Source of the DNA: UBA4732 sp002404095
Lineage (GTDB): Bacteria; Planctomycetota; Planctomycetia; Gemmatales; Gemmataceae
Direction of reading: 5' to 3'
Length of the DNA stretch: 64,000 nucleotides
NCBI GenBank assembly: GCA_036783645.1
Contig: DAIPWT010000008.1
Span: forward strand, 23,008 to 87,007
Part shown: in pieces, positions 24,363 through 33,270 of the stretch
How positions within the stretch are numbered: position 1 is the stretch's first letter
Layout of the letters: every line of letters begins with the position of its first letter
Translations under genes and position numbers: made by a program
Notes under the pieces: generated by a model
The model's input: the letters and a program-made list of their open reading frames with translations, nothing else
The model's database searches: none
What the model was told of the DNA's origin: nothing

Positions 24363-26360
24363 TTATTCCGCGACGAGGTCACGGATCGCCTGCGCGATCC
24401 GTTCCGGATTGGGGACGACGGCCGCTTCCAAGGCCGGGCTATAAGGAGTCGGCGTATGCGCGCCGTTGAGCCGGCGAATGGGCGCGTCCAAGTCGTCGAA
24501 GCCGCGGTCGGCGAGCTGGGCGGCGATCTCCGCGCCGAGGCCGAACGGCGCGAATGCTTCGTCCACAATAAGGAGCCGGCCCGTCTTCGATACGGATTGC
24601 AAGATCGTCTCCACGTCCAACGGCGCCACGGTGCGCGGGTCGATCAACTCGACGGATATTCCCTCTTTTTCCAGTATCTCACACGCCTTCAATGTATGGT
24701 GAACCATCAGGGCGAGCGCAACCACCGTCACATCGCGGCCCTCGCGCACCACGGCCGCCTTACCGAATTCGATCTCATAGTCCTCGGCCGGGACGTTACC
24801 TTTCAGCCCCATAACCTCTCGATGTTCAAGAAAAATCACCGGGTCGTCACAGTTTAGCGCGCGTATCATAAGCCCCTTGGCGTCATAAGGCGTCGAAGGG
24901 ACGACGACGCGCAGCCCGGGAAAGTGGGCGTACATCGGATAGTAATTGCCGGAATGGTGCGTGGCGGCGGAATGGCCGACGCCGATGCAGCCGCGCAAAA
25001 GGATCGGCATTTTCAGCCGGCCGCTGCTCATGTACTGCATCTTGGCGATTTGATTGACGATCTCGCCGACGGCGTCGAGAACAAAGTCGGCGAACATAAA
25101 GTCGATGACCGGCCGCGTTCCCGTCATGGCGGCGCCGCAGCCGAGACCCACGAAGCCGCGCTCACTAATCGGCGTGTCGCATAGACGCACGGGGCCGTAC
25201 AGGTCGTACAAGCCGGCGGTGGAGCGAAAGTTGCCGCCGCGCTTGCCGATGCCCTCGCCCATGACGAAGATCGACGGATTGCGGGCCATCTCGGACGATA
25301 ACGCCTCTAAAGTAGCCTGCATGTAGCTTATTTCACGGCCGGCATTTATGGTGGGCGACTCGCTCCGCGAGTCGCATTTAGGCTCAGCGTAAACATGGTC
25401 CGTTGCGGTCGCAGGGTCGGGCGCCGCGCTCTTCTCAGCGAAACGGTGCGCCTCCTCTACCTGCGCCTCGATTTCGGCGTCAATCGCGCTCAATTCCTCC
25501 TCGCCAACGCCGGTTTTAAGCATCTCCTGCTTCAAGCGCCGAATCGGACACCGCGTCTTCCACTGCTCAACTTCTTCCTTTGTGCGATAGCCAAAATCGC
25601 CCATACCTTCCGCATGGGGGCGCGTGCGATACGTCAAACATTCGAGCAAAGTGGCGCCGTCGCCTGCGCGTGCGCGGCCAACGGCTTCCTTGGCCGCCCG
25701 GTGGACCGCGGCCACCTCGTTTCCATCCACCTCGACGCCGGGCAAACCATAGGCGGCGGCTCGCGCGGCTACGGTCGCATTGCCGGCCGCGTATTGGAAC
25801 GGCACTTCGGTGGCGTACTGATTGTTCTCGCAGACAAAGAGGACCGGCAATTTCCAGATGCCTGCCATGTTCAAGCCTTCATGGAAGGCGCCGTTGTTGA
25901 CCGCGCCGTCGCCGAAGAAAGCCACGGCCACGCCATCCGTTTTCAGCACCTTGAAGCTATAGCCGGCCCCCGCGGCCTGGAGGATGCACGGCCCAACGAT
26001 GCCGCTCGTGCCCATCATGCCAATTTCAGGGGCGAATAGGTGCATACTGCCGCCGCGCCCATGCGAACAACCGGCCTCCCGGCCGTACAGTTCAGCGATC
26101 AACTGTTGCGGAGGCAAGCCCTTGGCCAAGGCATGGCCGTGCCCTCGATGCGTGCTGAAAACAACATCGGTCGGCCGTAGATTCGCGCAGACGCCGACGG
26201 CAATGGCTTCCTGGCCGACGTAGGTGTGACAGGCGCCGTGGATCAGGCCGCGTTGATGAGACCGCGCCAATCGCTCTTCACAGCGACGGATCAGCATCAT
26301 TTGCCGATAAAGCGATAGGAATTGGTCTTTATTCAGGGATGGTAAAACTTTGGTCGCCAT
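24363..26360 (-). CDS. fused E1 alpha/beta subunit of a 2-oxo acid dehydrogenase
   Basis: This 665-residue chain joins a PDH/acetoin-type E1alpha (about 1-325) to an E1beta (about 345-665). The alpha part has the thiamine-diphosphate motif GDG (150-152) to NN (179-180) and the VVFSTHRGHGHALAKG region. The beta part has VMGEGIGKRGG and a terminal transketolase C-domain (VELIDPRTVAPLD). It decarboxylates a 2-oxo acid or acetoin and passes the acyl group to the E2 encoded 10 bp downstream. Fused alpha/beta forms are known, but E1alpha and E1beta are usually separate genes. Here the junction contains an in-frame palindrome encoding DSRSESPT, so repeat insertion may have created the fusion. The beta start could be the Met following ISY. 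Confidence 0.92.
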   Translation of the reverse strand: MATKVLPSLNKDQFLSLYRQMMLIRRCEERLARSHQRGLIHGACHTYVGQEAIAVGVCANLRPTDVVFSTHRGHGHALAKGLPPQQLIAELYGREAGCSHGRGGSMHLFAPEIGMMGTSGIVGPCILQAAGAGYSFKVLKTDGVAVAFFGDGAVNNGAFHEGLNMAGIWKLPVLFVCENNQYATEVPFQYAAGNATVAARAAAYGLPGVEVDGNEVAAVHRAAKEAVGRARAGDGATLLECLTYRTRPHAEGMGDFGYRTKEEVEQWKTRCPIRRLKQEMLKTGVGEEELSAIDAEIEAQVEEAHRFAEKSAAPDPATATDHVYAEPKCDSRSESPTINAGREISYMQATLEALSSEMARNPSIFVMGEGIGKRGGNFRSTAGLYDLYGPVRLCDTPISERGFVGLGCGAAMTGTRPVIDFMFADFVLDAVGEIVNQIAKMQYMSSGRLKMPILLRGCIGVGHSAATHHSGNYYPMYAHFPGLRVVVPSTPYDAKGLMIRALNCDDPVIFLEHREVMGLKGNVPAEDYEIEFGKAAVVREGRDVTVVALALMVHHTLKACEILEKEGISVELIDPRTVAPLDVETILQSVSKTGRLLIVDEAFAPFGLGAEIAAQLADRGFDDLDAPIRRLNGAHTPTPYSPALEAAVVPNPERIAQAIRDLVAE
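25351..25375. repeat. in-frame hairpin at the E1 alpha/beta junction
   Basis: GTGGGCGACTCG, loop CTC, CGCGAGTCGC: a single hairpin of the REPIN-like family, encoding DSRSESPT on the minus strand at about residues 329-336. The same 25 bases occur at 48061-48085. Confidence 0.88.
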
Positions 26361-26778
26361 GTTAAGCAGACTCTCCAGTGTTTCGCGTTCTGATGGTTGT
26401 CGCAGACGACCGAGGGTTCGTCAAGGGTCTGGATATCCGGATAGCCGTAGACGAGCGGACAGGCGGCGCCGCAACGCTTCGGCACCCCCCCTGGGTTCAG
26501 CGGATTAAGAAACTTTGGCTATTTTCGACATTCTTTGGAAAAGCGCGTCCGATTTCGCGTTGAAAAAACGTCTTACTCTATAGGGACGGCTCGGCCGGTC
26601 ACGGTAATGCTGCTGACGGATGTTCCGTCCGGTGTATAAGCTGTCCCCACACCTTCAAGGACGCGCACCATGAAGCTGAAGTGGTGGGATGCACGGTCGG
26701 CGCCGGCCGGGTTCCATCTTGTTCAGCGGCGTATCTGTCTGCTACTCTTTCTGTCCAACCTCTTGGGAGACGCATCCG
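26361..26778. other. intergenic region without a recognised gene
   Basis: This divergent spacer between the E1 gene and a secreted-protein gene contains only short open frames without ribosome sites. It should hold promoters in both directions, but no convincing consensus pair was found. Confidence 0.4.
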
Positions 26779-27249
26779 ATGAGAACGCAACTACTGTCTG
26801 GAGCCGGGAAGCGCGTGCTGTGTTCGATGCTCGTCTGCTTACTGTGGGCCTTGGCGGTCCCCGCCGGCGCGAGGGCCGCCGCGGCCTTTGGAGACACGAC
26901 CTGTGCTGTTCAGTCCGTCACCATTGGTGCGACGACCACCTGGCAAATTAAGGGCACGACGTCGGTTACCGGCCTCATCCCCGGCGGTAATGGCGTAACC
27001 GTCACGGTCGAGTTCCAAAAGATGGCGAAGGGTGCCCCGGGCTGGTCCAAGATGTTGAAGGTGAAACAAGAGATCGATGGCCTCGGGGGCAAGGCGACGA
27101 TCGACACGGGTTTCAACGATTTCACGGCGGCGCCGGCCTCGGGCGATCAATATCGCATCCACGTGACTGGGGCAAACAGGACTGCTCCGCTCCCGAAGAA
27201 CAATCCGTTGAACCCAGTCGATTCGACCCCGATCACTCCCATCCCATGA
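26779..27249 (+). CDS. secreted protein of unknown function
   Basis: This 156-residue protein starts at the ATG 8 bases after GGGAGA. A signal peptide runs to about residue 35 (ending AGARAAAAF). The mature part is Thr/Val/Gly-rich and probably beta-sandwich (CAVQSVTIGATTTWQIKGT, then VTVTVEFQKMAKGAPGWSKM) and ends in a Pro-rich tail (NPVDSTPITPIP). I do not recognise a family; an Ig- or fibronectin-like fold is plausible. The DUF1559 gene lies 165 bp downstream on the same strand and may be co-transcribed. Confidence 0.7.
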   Translation: MRTQLLSGAGKRVLCSMLVCLLWALAVPAGARAAAAFGDTTCAVQSVTIGATTTWQIKGTTSVTGLIPGGNGVTVTVEFQKMAKGAPGWSKMLKVKQEIDGLGGKATIDTGFNDFTAAPASGDQYRIHVTGANRTAPLPKNNPLNPVDSTPITPIP

Positions 27250-27414
27250 GACTTCTCAATGCGGCGTGACCGAGGCCGTTTGCACAGCCGGATCGCACCG
27301 TGCCGCGTCCGGCGACCTTCGCCGGGGCTACACCCAATGTGCGAGCAGGGAACCGGATCACGGTTCCTTGCTCGGTCGATCCTCTTCTTTCCACCCTATA
27401 GGAGGCAGGGTATC

Positions 27415-28320
27415 ATGCGAACCTTGGTCCACGTCCGGCGCGGCGTCACTCTGGTCGAGGTGCTCGTCGTCATCGCCATTCTCGCCTTGCTGATGGGCCT
27501 TTTGCTCGCGGCCGTCCAGCAGGTGCGGGAGTCGGCCGCGCTGTTGCAGAACAAGAACAACCTCCGACAGATCGTCCTGGCCGTGCATCAGGTGGCCGGG
27601 GAGAACGAGGGGAAGATCCAAGACCTGATGCGCTCCTCAATGCAGGGCGCAAATGGGGTTTCGTGTGACGCCGCCTTGTTCTACCGACTGGTCCCATACG
27701 TCCAGGGGCAGCCGCTGAATTACCACCCCAACTTATCCCTGGGAGAGATACTCGACTTAGCCCAACCGAACAACGTGAAGGTCTACCACAACCTGGCGGA
27801 TCCGAGTTGGGATTACGACCCCGCTTACGCCAACGCGCGCTGCAAGTGCAGCTACGCGCTCAACATGTTTGCCTTCGACGGGAGCGTCAGCTTGGTGGCC
27901 TCGCTCCCCGACGGCGCCAGCCAGACGATCGCTCTGGCCGACAAGTACTTCGCCAGGTGCAGCCCCAACGTCACGCTCTCAAAGCCGACCAGCAACGACT
28001 TCACTCAGATCTTCGATCCTTATAATGGCGAAATCTACGGCCGCCGCCGGGCTACGTTCGCCGACCGCGGCTGGCATGACGTGCTGCCGGTGACCGACCC
28101 CGCCACGAATACGACCCGGCCGTCGGTGGCGGGCAAGACGTTCCAGGTGCGACCGCGTCCGGAGGAGGTGGACCCGAGCATCCCTCAGACGCCGCACCGA
28201 GCCGGGCTGACGGTGGCGATGTTCGACGGCAGCGTGCGGACGATCTCGCCGTCGGTGGCCGAATCGGTGTTTTGGGCGCAGGTCACGCCTGCGGGCGGCG
28301 AGGTCGTCAATCCGGACTGA
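27415..28320 (+). CDS. DUF1559 prepilin-type N-terminal domain protein
   Basis: This 301-residue protein starts at the ATG after AGGAGG. The pilin-like N terminus is RRGVTLVEVLVVIAILALLM, with the expected Gly before the cleavage site and Glu at +5. The DUF1559 body begins LLAAVQQVRESAALLQNKNN. The C terminus carries HRAGLTVAMFDGSVRTISPSV and TPAGGEVV. The internal sequence is divergent from the 14.9-kb paralogue. It should be processed by a prepilin peptidase and held in the inner membrane. A fragment of a third DUF1559 gene lies 82 bp downstream. Confidence 0.95.
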   Translation: MRTLVHVRRGVTLVEVLVVIAILALLMGLLLAAVQQVRESAALLQNKNNLRQIVLAVHQVAGENEGKIQDLMRSSMQGANGVSCDAALFYRLVPYVQGQPLNYHPNLSLGEILDLAQPNNVKVYHNLADPSWDYDPAYANARCKCSYALNMFAFDGSVSLVASLPDGASQTIALADKYFARCSPNVTLSKPTSNDFTQIFDPYNGEIYGRRRATFADRGWHDVLPVTDPATNTTRPSVAGKTFQVRPRPEEVDPSIPQTPHRAGLTVAMFDGSVRTISPSVAESVFWAQVTPAGGEVVNPD

Positions 28321-28330
28321 CGCGAAGTCG

Positions 28331-28373
28331 CCGCGAAAGCATGTCTACCTCGCGTGGCGCCATGCTTTCGCGG
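28331..28373. repeat. inverted repeat, 13-bp perfect arms
   Basis: CCGCGAAAGCATG at 28331-28343 pairs with CATGCTTTCGCGG at 28361-28373, with a 17-base loop. It shares its stem core with the palindrome inside the surface-protein leader at 10999-11022. Confidence 0.7.
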
Positions 28374-28401
28374 CAGCGTTCGCACCCTTGCGCCCGGCAC
28401 G

Positions 28402-28467
28402 TCGCCAGCCGCCTACTGGGGCGCCGTGACGCCAGCCGGCGGTGAAGTCCCCGGCAACGATTGGTAG
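28402..28467 (+). pseudogene. orphan 3' end of a DUF1559 gene
   Basis: This encodes SPAAYWGAVTPAGGEVPGND then Trp and a TAG stop, the typical closing motif of DUF1559 proteins (W-A-x-x-T-P-x-x-G-E-V-x-G-x-D-W). No upstream coding part is present, since the palindrome at 28331-28373 and the intact DUF1559 stop codon come immediately before it. It is the remnant of a lost tandem paralogue. Confidence 0.85.
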
Positions 28468-28585
28468 GCTAATCGCTTTTCTTGCGGCAAAAGCAAGCAA
28501 CCTGAGCCGAATAACGTCGTTCGGCCCAGGCTGCTTCACGCCTAAACAGGATGTTGACTCTCCATCTATTCCCTTATTTGCCTTT

Positions 28586-29188
28586 TCACTTCAAGCCTTT
28601 CATTTGCTTTCCAAACTTTCTCAAAGCGCGTTCGTACAGCTTGCGCGCGACATCCGCGCTTAGGCCCATCAGTTGGCCGATTTCCCCATATGACGAACCT
28701 TCTGCCCGCAGCAGGAGTACCTTGGCATACGCCATTGGAAGTCGGGGGAGCATGTCACGGACAAGCTGAATTCGCTCACACATTACGGCAACCTCCGCGG
28801 CCGACGGGGCGGCGTTCCGCAAGGATTCTTGAAAATTGCGCGCATCAATGGAAGTTTCGCGTCGAATGTCTCGTTTCTTCGTGTGAAGCCGCCGCCAGAG
28901 TTCGATCGTCGTCCGGTCAAAGATCACACGGAGCCAGGCGTACAGCTGGCGCGGGGTACACCCTTCAAAAGTATCGATCTCCTTCATCACATTTAGGAAG
29001 GTCTCCTGAAATAGGTCCGAATCGCGTTCGTTGCGCGTAAGAATGAGGTCCTCTCTTTGTTGTGCCAGGCGCAGTAAATAGGGTCGGCAAGCCAGCAAAA
29101 ATCGGCCGCGCGCCGGCCCGTCGCCGAGTTTGGCTCTTTCCATCGTCTCTTCAATAGTCTCATCGAATTGCGTCGGTAAAGGAGTCAT
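28586..29188 (-). CDS. ECF-type RNA polymerase sigma factor
   Basis: This 200-residue protein starts at the ATG after GGAAGGA. Region 2 contains SDLFQETFLNVMKEIDTFEG then AWLRVIFDRTTIELWRR. Region 4 contains LPMAYAKVLLLRAEGSSYGEI followed by the helix-turn-helix GQLMGLSADVARKLYERALRKF. It resembles the large planctomycete ECF groups lacking a visible adjacent anti-sigma factor. It directs RNA polymerase to a specific promoter set; the regulon is unknown. It is convergent with the DUF1559 gene and its remnant. Confidence 0.92.
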   Translation of the reverse strand: MTPLPTQFDETIEETMERAKLGDGPARGRFLLACRPYLLRLAQQREDLILTRNERDSDLFQETFLNVMKEIDTFEGCTPRQLYAWLRVIFDRTTIELWRRLHTKKRDIRRETSIDARNFQESLRNAAPSAAEVAVMCERIQLVRDMLPRLPMAYAKVLLLRAEGSSYGEIGQLMGLSADVARKLYERALRKFGKQMKGLK

Positions 29189-29289
29189 GGCATCCTTCCA
29201 GAGAGAGGATGGGACGGCCGCGATCATGGGCCGAGGAATGGCAGGGGTATTGTAGATGCAACCGCTCCACTATTCAAGTCGCCGATGAT

Positions 29290-30279
29290 TCACGCGGGCC
29301 GCGCCCCGGGGCGATTTGCTGGGTCATTGACGACATTAGGGATCGGCTTACCGAGAATGGCACACGCCACGGCGCCGGCCGCCGCCTCGCGCAGTCGGCG
29401 CACCGCCGCCACACTGGTCGAAGCGATATGCGGCGCCAATATGACGTTGGGCATGCTCCGCAACGGATGGTCAGTCGGAATCGGTTCCGGGTCGCAAACG
29501 TCGAGCGCGGCGGCACCGAGACGGCCGGACTGTAGCGCCGAAGTCAGGGCGCCGGTATCCACCAGATTGCCGCGCGCCAGGTTGACTAGGATCGCGCCCG
29601 GCCGCATCATAACCAGCGCCCGCGCGTCGATCATGCCGCGCGTCTGGGCGGTGACTGGACAATGCAACGTGATCAGATCGGACAACGCCAGCAGGTCATC
29701 GAACGAACCTGCCGCCTTGGCGCCGCTTAGCTCGATAACGGCGGGCGCGACCACGGGATCGAAGACCCATATCACACAGCCGAACGGCAACAACCGCCGT
29801 ATCACTTCCCGTCCGATCCGGCCGAAGCCTACCACGCCGACGGTCATGTCGCGCAACGTTCGCATTTGCACCAACGGCACGGCCAGGCTCCATTGGCCGT
29901 CGCGTAAGTGCAGGCAGTGCGGCACGACCTGGCGCGTGACGGCGAGGATGAAGGCGAGCGTATGGTCGGCGACTTCGTCGATGCAATAATCAGGCACGTT
30001 GCATACCGGGATGCCGCGCGATCGGGCGGCTTCGAGATCCACGTTGTCCACGCCGATGCCGTAGCGAACGATGATCTTGGCGCGGTCCATCGCCGCGATC
30101 ACTTCGGTGTTTACGGGGGCGAATTGGGTGATAACATAGTCGGCGCCCTTTACCGCTTCACAAAGCTCGGCCGCGGTGCGGCATTGGCGGGCGTCAATGG
30201 TGCAGCCTAACGGTTGCAGAATCGACGTTTCAACATCAAGCGGATCGAAGGTGTGATCGGTAATAAGTGCTTTGGACAT
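29290..30279 (-). CDS. D-isomer 2-hydroxyacid dehydrogenase (C-terminal-binding-protein-like)
   Basis: This 329-residue protein starts at MSKALITDH (30279) after AGGATC. Its Rossmann domain has VGVVGFGRIGREVIRRLLPFG (GxGxxG). Further motifs are VNLARGNLVDTGALTSALQS, LDVCDPEP and the catalytic-His region PNVILAPHIASTS. The N-terminal part (ALITDHTFDPLDVET) matches the CtBP/phosphoglycerate-dehydrogenase-like subgroup. It probably reduces a 2-keto acid with NAD(P)H; the substrate cannot be inferred from the neighbours. Confidence 0.92.
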   Translation of the reverse strand: MSKALITDHTFDPLDVETSILQPLGCTIDARQCRTAAELCEAVKGADYVITQFAPVNTEVIAAMDRAKIIVRYGIGVDNVDLEAARSRGIPVCNVPDYCIDEVADHTLAFILAVTRQVVPHCLHLRDGQWSLAVPLVQMRTLRDMTVGVVGFGRIGREVIRRLLPFGCVIWVFDPVVAPAVIELSGAKAAGSFDDLLALSDLITLHCPVTAQTRGMIDARALVMMRPGAILVNLARGNLVDTGALTSALQSGRLGAAALDVCDPEPIPTDHPLRSMPNVILAPHIASTSVAAVRRLREAAAGAVACAILGKPIPNVVNDPANRPGARPA

Positions 30280-30599
30280 CGTGTTAGATCCTATTTCGGG
30301 TAGCACCCGGCCACGCCTATATTAGCCTCCTGTGAGCGCGGGACAACAAAAATGCGAGAAGTCGTTTCCACCTTCCACCTATTCTCTCGCCCAGCTTTCG
30401 CACGTCCGTCCCTTGTAACAGCTCCCGGCGGAGGTAGAATACGCCGGTTGGCCATCTCTTGGTTCGGAGGATTCTCGATGCTCGCTCGCTATTCCAGCTT
30501 GGCCGTGGTCTGCCCTGGCTTGGACGATTGCCGAAATCAAAAACTGTAACCATAACAACTATTGCAGGTGTCAATTCTTCACCAAAGGAGGCTGTTCCG
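30280..30599. other. divergent intergenic region, nothing identified
   Basis: About 320 bp between the dehydrogenase and a secreted-protein gene. Only a strong ribosome site (AAAGGAGG, 30583-30590) for the downstream gene is evident. Confidence 0.4.
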
Positions 30600-31799
30600 A
30601 TGTCCGCTCAACGTTGGTTCGTCTGTGTTGGGGTGGTAACATTTGCGGCCGCCGCGGCGCCGGCCGCTAACGCCGATGCTTTCGGCGAGGATAACTTGCG
30701 CGTCGTGGTTGGCCGACTGGCCGACGGCGTCCGCGAAGCGGCCGAGAAACTGGATCAAAAGTCTGTGCGCATCGGACTCTTTTCGCCGTCCGACAACGAC
30801 AAGAGCCAGTCCGGCGGGGCGTTTATGAGCGAACTGAACGCCGCTCTGGGAAAGTTTGTCAACCCCATCGCCGCGCTGGAGATAAAGGGCGACTATGGGT
30901 ACATTAACGATCCGGCGCACCCCGGTTCCAAAGTAGTCGCGGTGCGCGCCAAGCTGTTCGCTGACGGGACGGAGAAAAAGGAGTTCGCGCCCTTCGAGGG
31001 CTACATCTCAGACGCCTCCGACATCGCCCGCCTTATGGGCGCGAACGTCGATTTCAAGGACGAATATGACCCCGCAAAGCGTAATAAGGAGCTGCAAGAC
31101 GGTCTGCCGCCAGGGCCGCACAAGTCGCCGAAGCATCCGGCCTTCGTTCACGGCCGGGGAGATACGCTTGTGTCGCCGACGAAAGACAGCCCCTACGCCG
31201 TCGAAATCCGCACCCTGCTGCTGGCCGACTTCGGCAAGCAAAAGGCCGGCGCCCGCCAGGCCGAGTTGGTCGACGGCGAGCCGTTTGTCGAGATCGAAAA
31301 GGACGAACTGTATGAGGTGCGGGCGCTGAACTACTCGGACCACGAGGTCGCGGTGTCGCTGGTCATCGACGGCATCGACCAGTTCACCTTTAGCGACGAC
31401 CGCGGCGAGGACGGCCGGCCGAAGTACAAGCACTACATCGTCGATGCGGCTAAGAACGGCAACCCGGGCCAGGTACTTATCAACGGCTGGCACAAAACGG
31501 CCAAGAAATTGACCGACGCGGATCGGCGGCAGGGAAAAGGGAACGAACTCTCCTTCCTGGTCACGGAATATGGCAAGGGAGCGGCGTCCAAGTTCCCAAC
31601 GCAAAGCCAGGGCAAGGTCGGCACGATCACGGTCGGTTTCGCCAAGTCATACCTCCGTCGGACATATGGTACGGTAGGTTCGGCGGCGCCCGGTTCGACG
31701 GAGACGGGCTTCGGCCCGGCGGTCGAATCCAAGCAGACGCCGGTCGTGCGCACCACCGACGACCCCAGTGCGTTTGTCACCGTCCGCTACAGCCGCTGA
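30600..31799 (+). CDS. large secreted protein of unknown function
   Basis: This 399-residue protein starts at the ATG after AAAGGAGG. It has a signal peptide (about 1-25, ending PAANADA). The N-terminal 110 residues (DNLRVVVGRLADGVREAAEK, then VRIGLFSP) look like an alpha/beta domain predicted to handle a lipoprotein- or curli-like assembly role in some planctomycetes, but I cannot name a family with confidence. The middle contains a beta-rich region (YAVEIRTLLLADFGKQ, and AVSLVIDGIDQFTFSDDRG). The 3' end overlaps the convergent MFS gene by 13 bp. Confidence 0.72.
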   Translation: MSAQRWFVCVGVVTFAAAAAPAANADAFGEDNLRVVVGRLADGVREAAEKLDQKSVRIGLFSPSDNDKSQSGGAFMSELNAALGKFVNPIAALEIKGDYGYINDPAHPGSKVVAVRAKLFADGTEKKEFAPFEGYISDASDIARLMGANVDFKDEYDPAKRNKELQDGLPPGPHKSPKHPAFVHGRGDTLVSPTKDSPYAVEIRTLLLADFGKQKAGARQAELVDGEPFVEIEKDELYEVRALNYSDHEVAVSLVIDGIDQFTFSDDRGEDGRPKYKHYIVDAAKNGNPGQVLINGWHKTAKKLTDADRRQGKGNELSFLVTEYGKGAASKFPTQSQGKVGTITVGFAKSYLRRTYGTVGSAAPGSTETGFGPAVESKQTPVVRTTDDPSAFVTVRYSR

Positions 31800-33154
31800 G
31801 CGCCGTCGGGGTCGTCGGGATCATTTCCCGGCGGCATTCTTGCAATGCGAAGAAAGGCTATGACGGCGCCCCCGGCGAGGTAACAGCAGGCCAGAAACAG
31901 GAGGCACATCGGGTCGCTCGCCCCGAATTTCTTCATCGTTCCGACAACCGGAGAGCCTACCAGTCCCGCGAAGTTGGCGCACATGTTGATGAGACCGATC
32001 GCCACCGCCGCCGCCGAGTCCGATAGCGTGAGCGTCGGCAGCACCCAGAACGGCGTCGGCCACGAGAAGGCGAAGAACCCGGCCAGGCACAACCAGACGA
32101 AAACCAGCGCCCACGGCTGGCCCGGCAGTACGCATGCCCCCAGGAATATCCCGGTCAACATCATCCCCGCGACGCAGTGCCACTTTCGCTCGCCAGTCCG
32201 GTCGGACGACTGGCCTGACGGCCAAACCCCGGCGAGGCCGCAGAAATAGATCAAACCCGTCCAGCCGAGGACCGCCTCGTCGGACGGTGCGGCCGCGCCG
32301 TGCGTTTCCATCAGGAGGGTCTTAACGACCGTCGGCAGCCAAAAGGCCAGGGCGTAGCCGCCGGTGTTGGCCGCGAAGATGCCCAGCGCCAGCAGCCAAA
32401 CCGTGGGCCGGCGTAGAGCCTGGCTCAGCGTCTCGCCGCCCGCCAATTTCGCCTGCCGACGATCCTCTGTCAGCGTCTCCACCAGCCAGGCCCGCTCGGC
32501 GGCGGTCAGCCACTGGGCCTGCGCCGGCCGATCCGTCAGAAGAAACGGCACGGCAACCCCCATTAACACCGCCGGCGCCCCTTCCACCAGAAACAGCCAT
32601 TGCCATCCGGCTAAACCGAACCAACCCACACTCAGGAGCGCCCCCGAAATCCAGGCGCCGACCGTGAGGCTGAAGGGTACCGCCAACACCATGCTCGCCA
32701 GGGCGCGGCCGCGGTCGGCGCGGGGAAACCAATGCGTGAAGTAGATGATAAGGCCGGGAAAGAATCCGGCTTCCGCAAGGCCGAGTAGGAACCGCGCAAA
32801 ATAGAACTGCAACGGCGTTGTCACCAAGGCCATGCCCATCGAACACGCCCCCCAAGTCACGAGGATGCGCGCGAACCACTTGCGTGCGCTCCAGCGTTCC
32901 ACGAGCAGCGCCCCCGGAATCTCCAGCAGTTGGTAGCCGGCGAAGAAAATTCCCGCGCCCCAGCCAAGAACCTCCGGGTTGAACCCCGGCAAGTACTTCA
33001 TCTGGAGCCAGGCGTTGCCGAGGTTGGCGCGGTCCAGGTAGGCGATGACATAGAGGATAAACACGAGTGGTAATATCCGCCACGCGACCTTGCGGCGGAC
33101 GGCGCGCGGGTCCACAACGGGTTCGGCGGCGGACTGCGGCGGGTCCAGGGACAT
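31787..33154 (-). CDS. MFS transporter, anion:cation symporter-like
   Basis: This 455-residue protein has about 12 predicted membrane helices. It carries hallmarks of the phthalate/tartrate (ACS) branch: AYLDRANLGNAWLQMK in the first loop, EIPGALLVERWSARKWFAR (MFS motif A), RFLLGLAEAGFFPGLIIYFT and RADRGRALASMVLAVP. It probably imports an organic acid anion with protons or sodium; the substrate cannot be inferred. It overlaps the convergent secreted-protein gene by 13 bp and diverges from a propeller gene. Confidence 0.92.
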   Translation of the reverse strand: MSLDPPQSAAEPVVDPRAVRRKVAWRILPLVFILYVIAYLDRANLGNAWLQMKYLPGFNPEVLGWGAGIFFAGYQLLEIPGALLVERWSARKWFARILVTWGACSMGMALVTTPLQFYFARFLLGLAEAGFFPGLIIYFTHWFPRADRGRALASMVLAVPFSLTVGAWISGALLSVGWFGLAGWQWLFLVEGAPAVLMGVAVPFLLTDRPAQAQWLTAAERAWLVETLTEDRRQAKLAGGETLSQALRRPTVWLLALGIFAANTGGYALAFWLPTVVKTLLMETHGAAAPSDEAVLGWTGLIYFCGLAGVWPSGQSSDRTGERKWHCVAGMMLTGIFLGACVLPGQPWALVFVWLCLAGFFAFSWPTPFWVLPTLTLSDSAAAVAIGLINMCANFAGLVGSPVVGTMKKFGASDPMCLLFLACCYLAGGAVIAFLRIARMPPGNDPDDPDGAQRL

Positions 33155-33270
33155 AGGCGTTCCTTCCGAAGGCGACGAAGGGTACAGCCTACCCTCTGGC
33201 GGGACGGATTGCTATGCTGCATACCAGCATTACCATACGGCCGCCGTTCCTTAACAAGGATGATCTTCCC

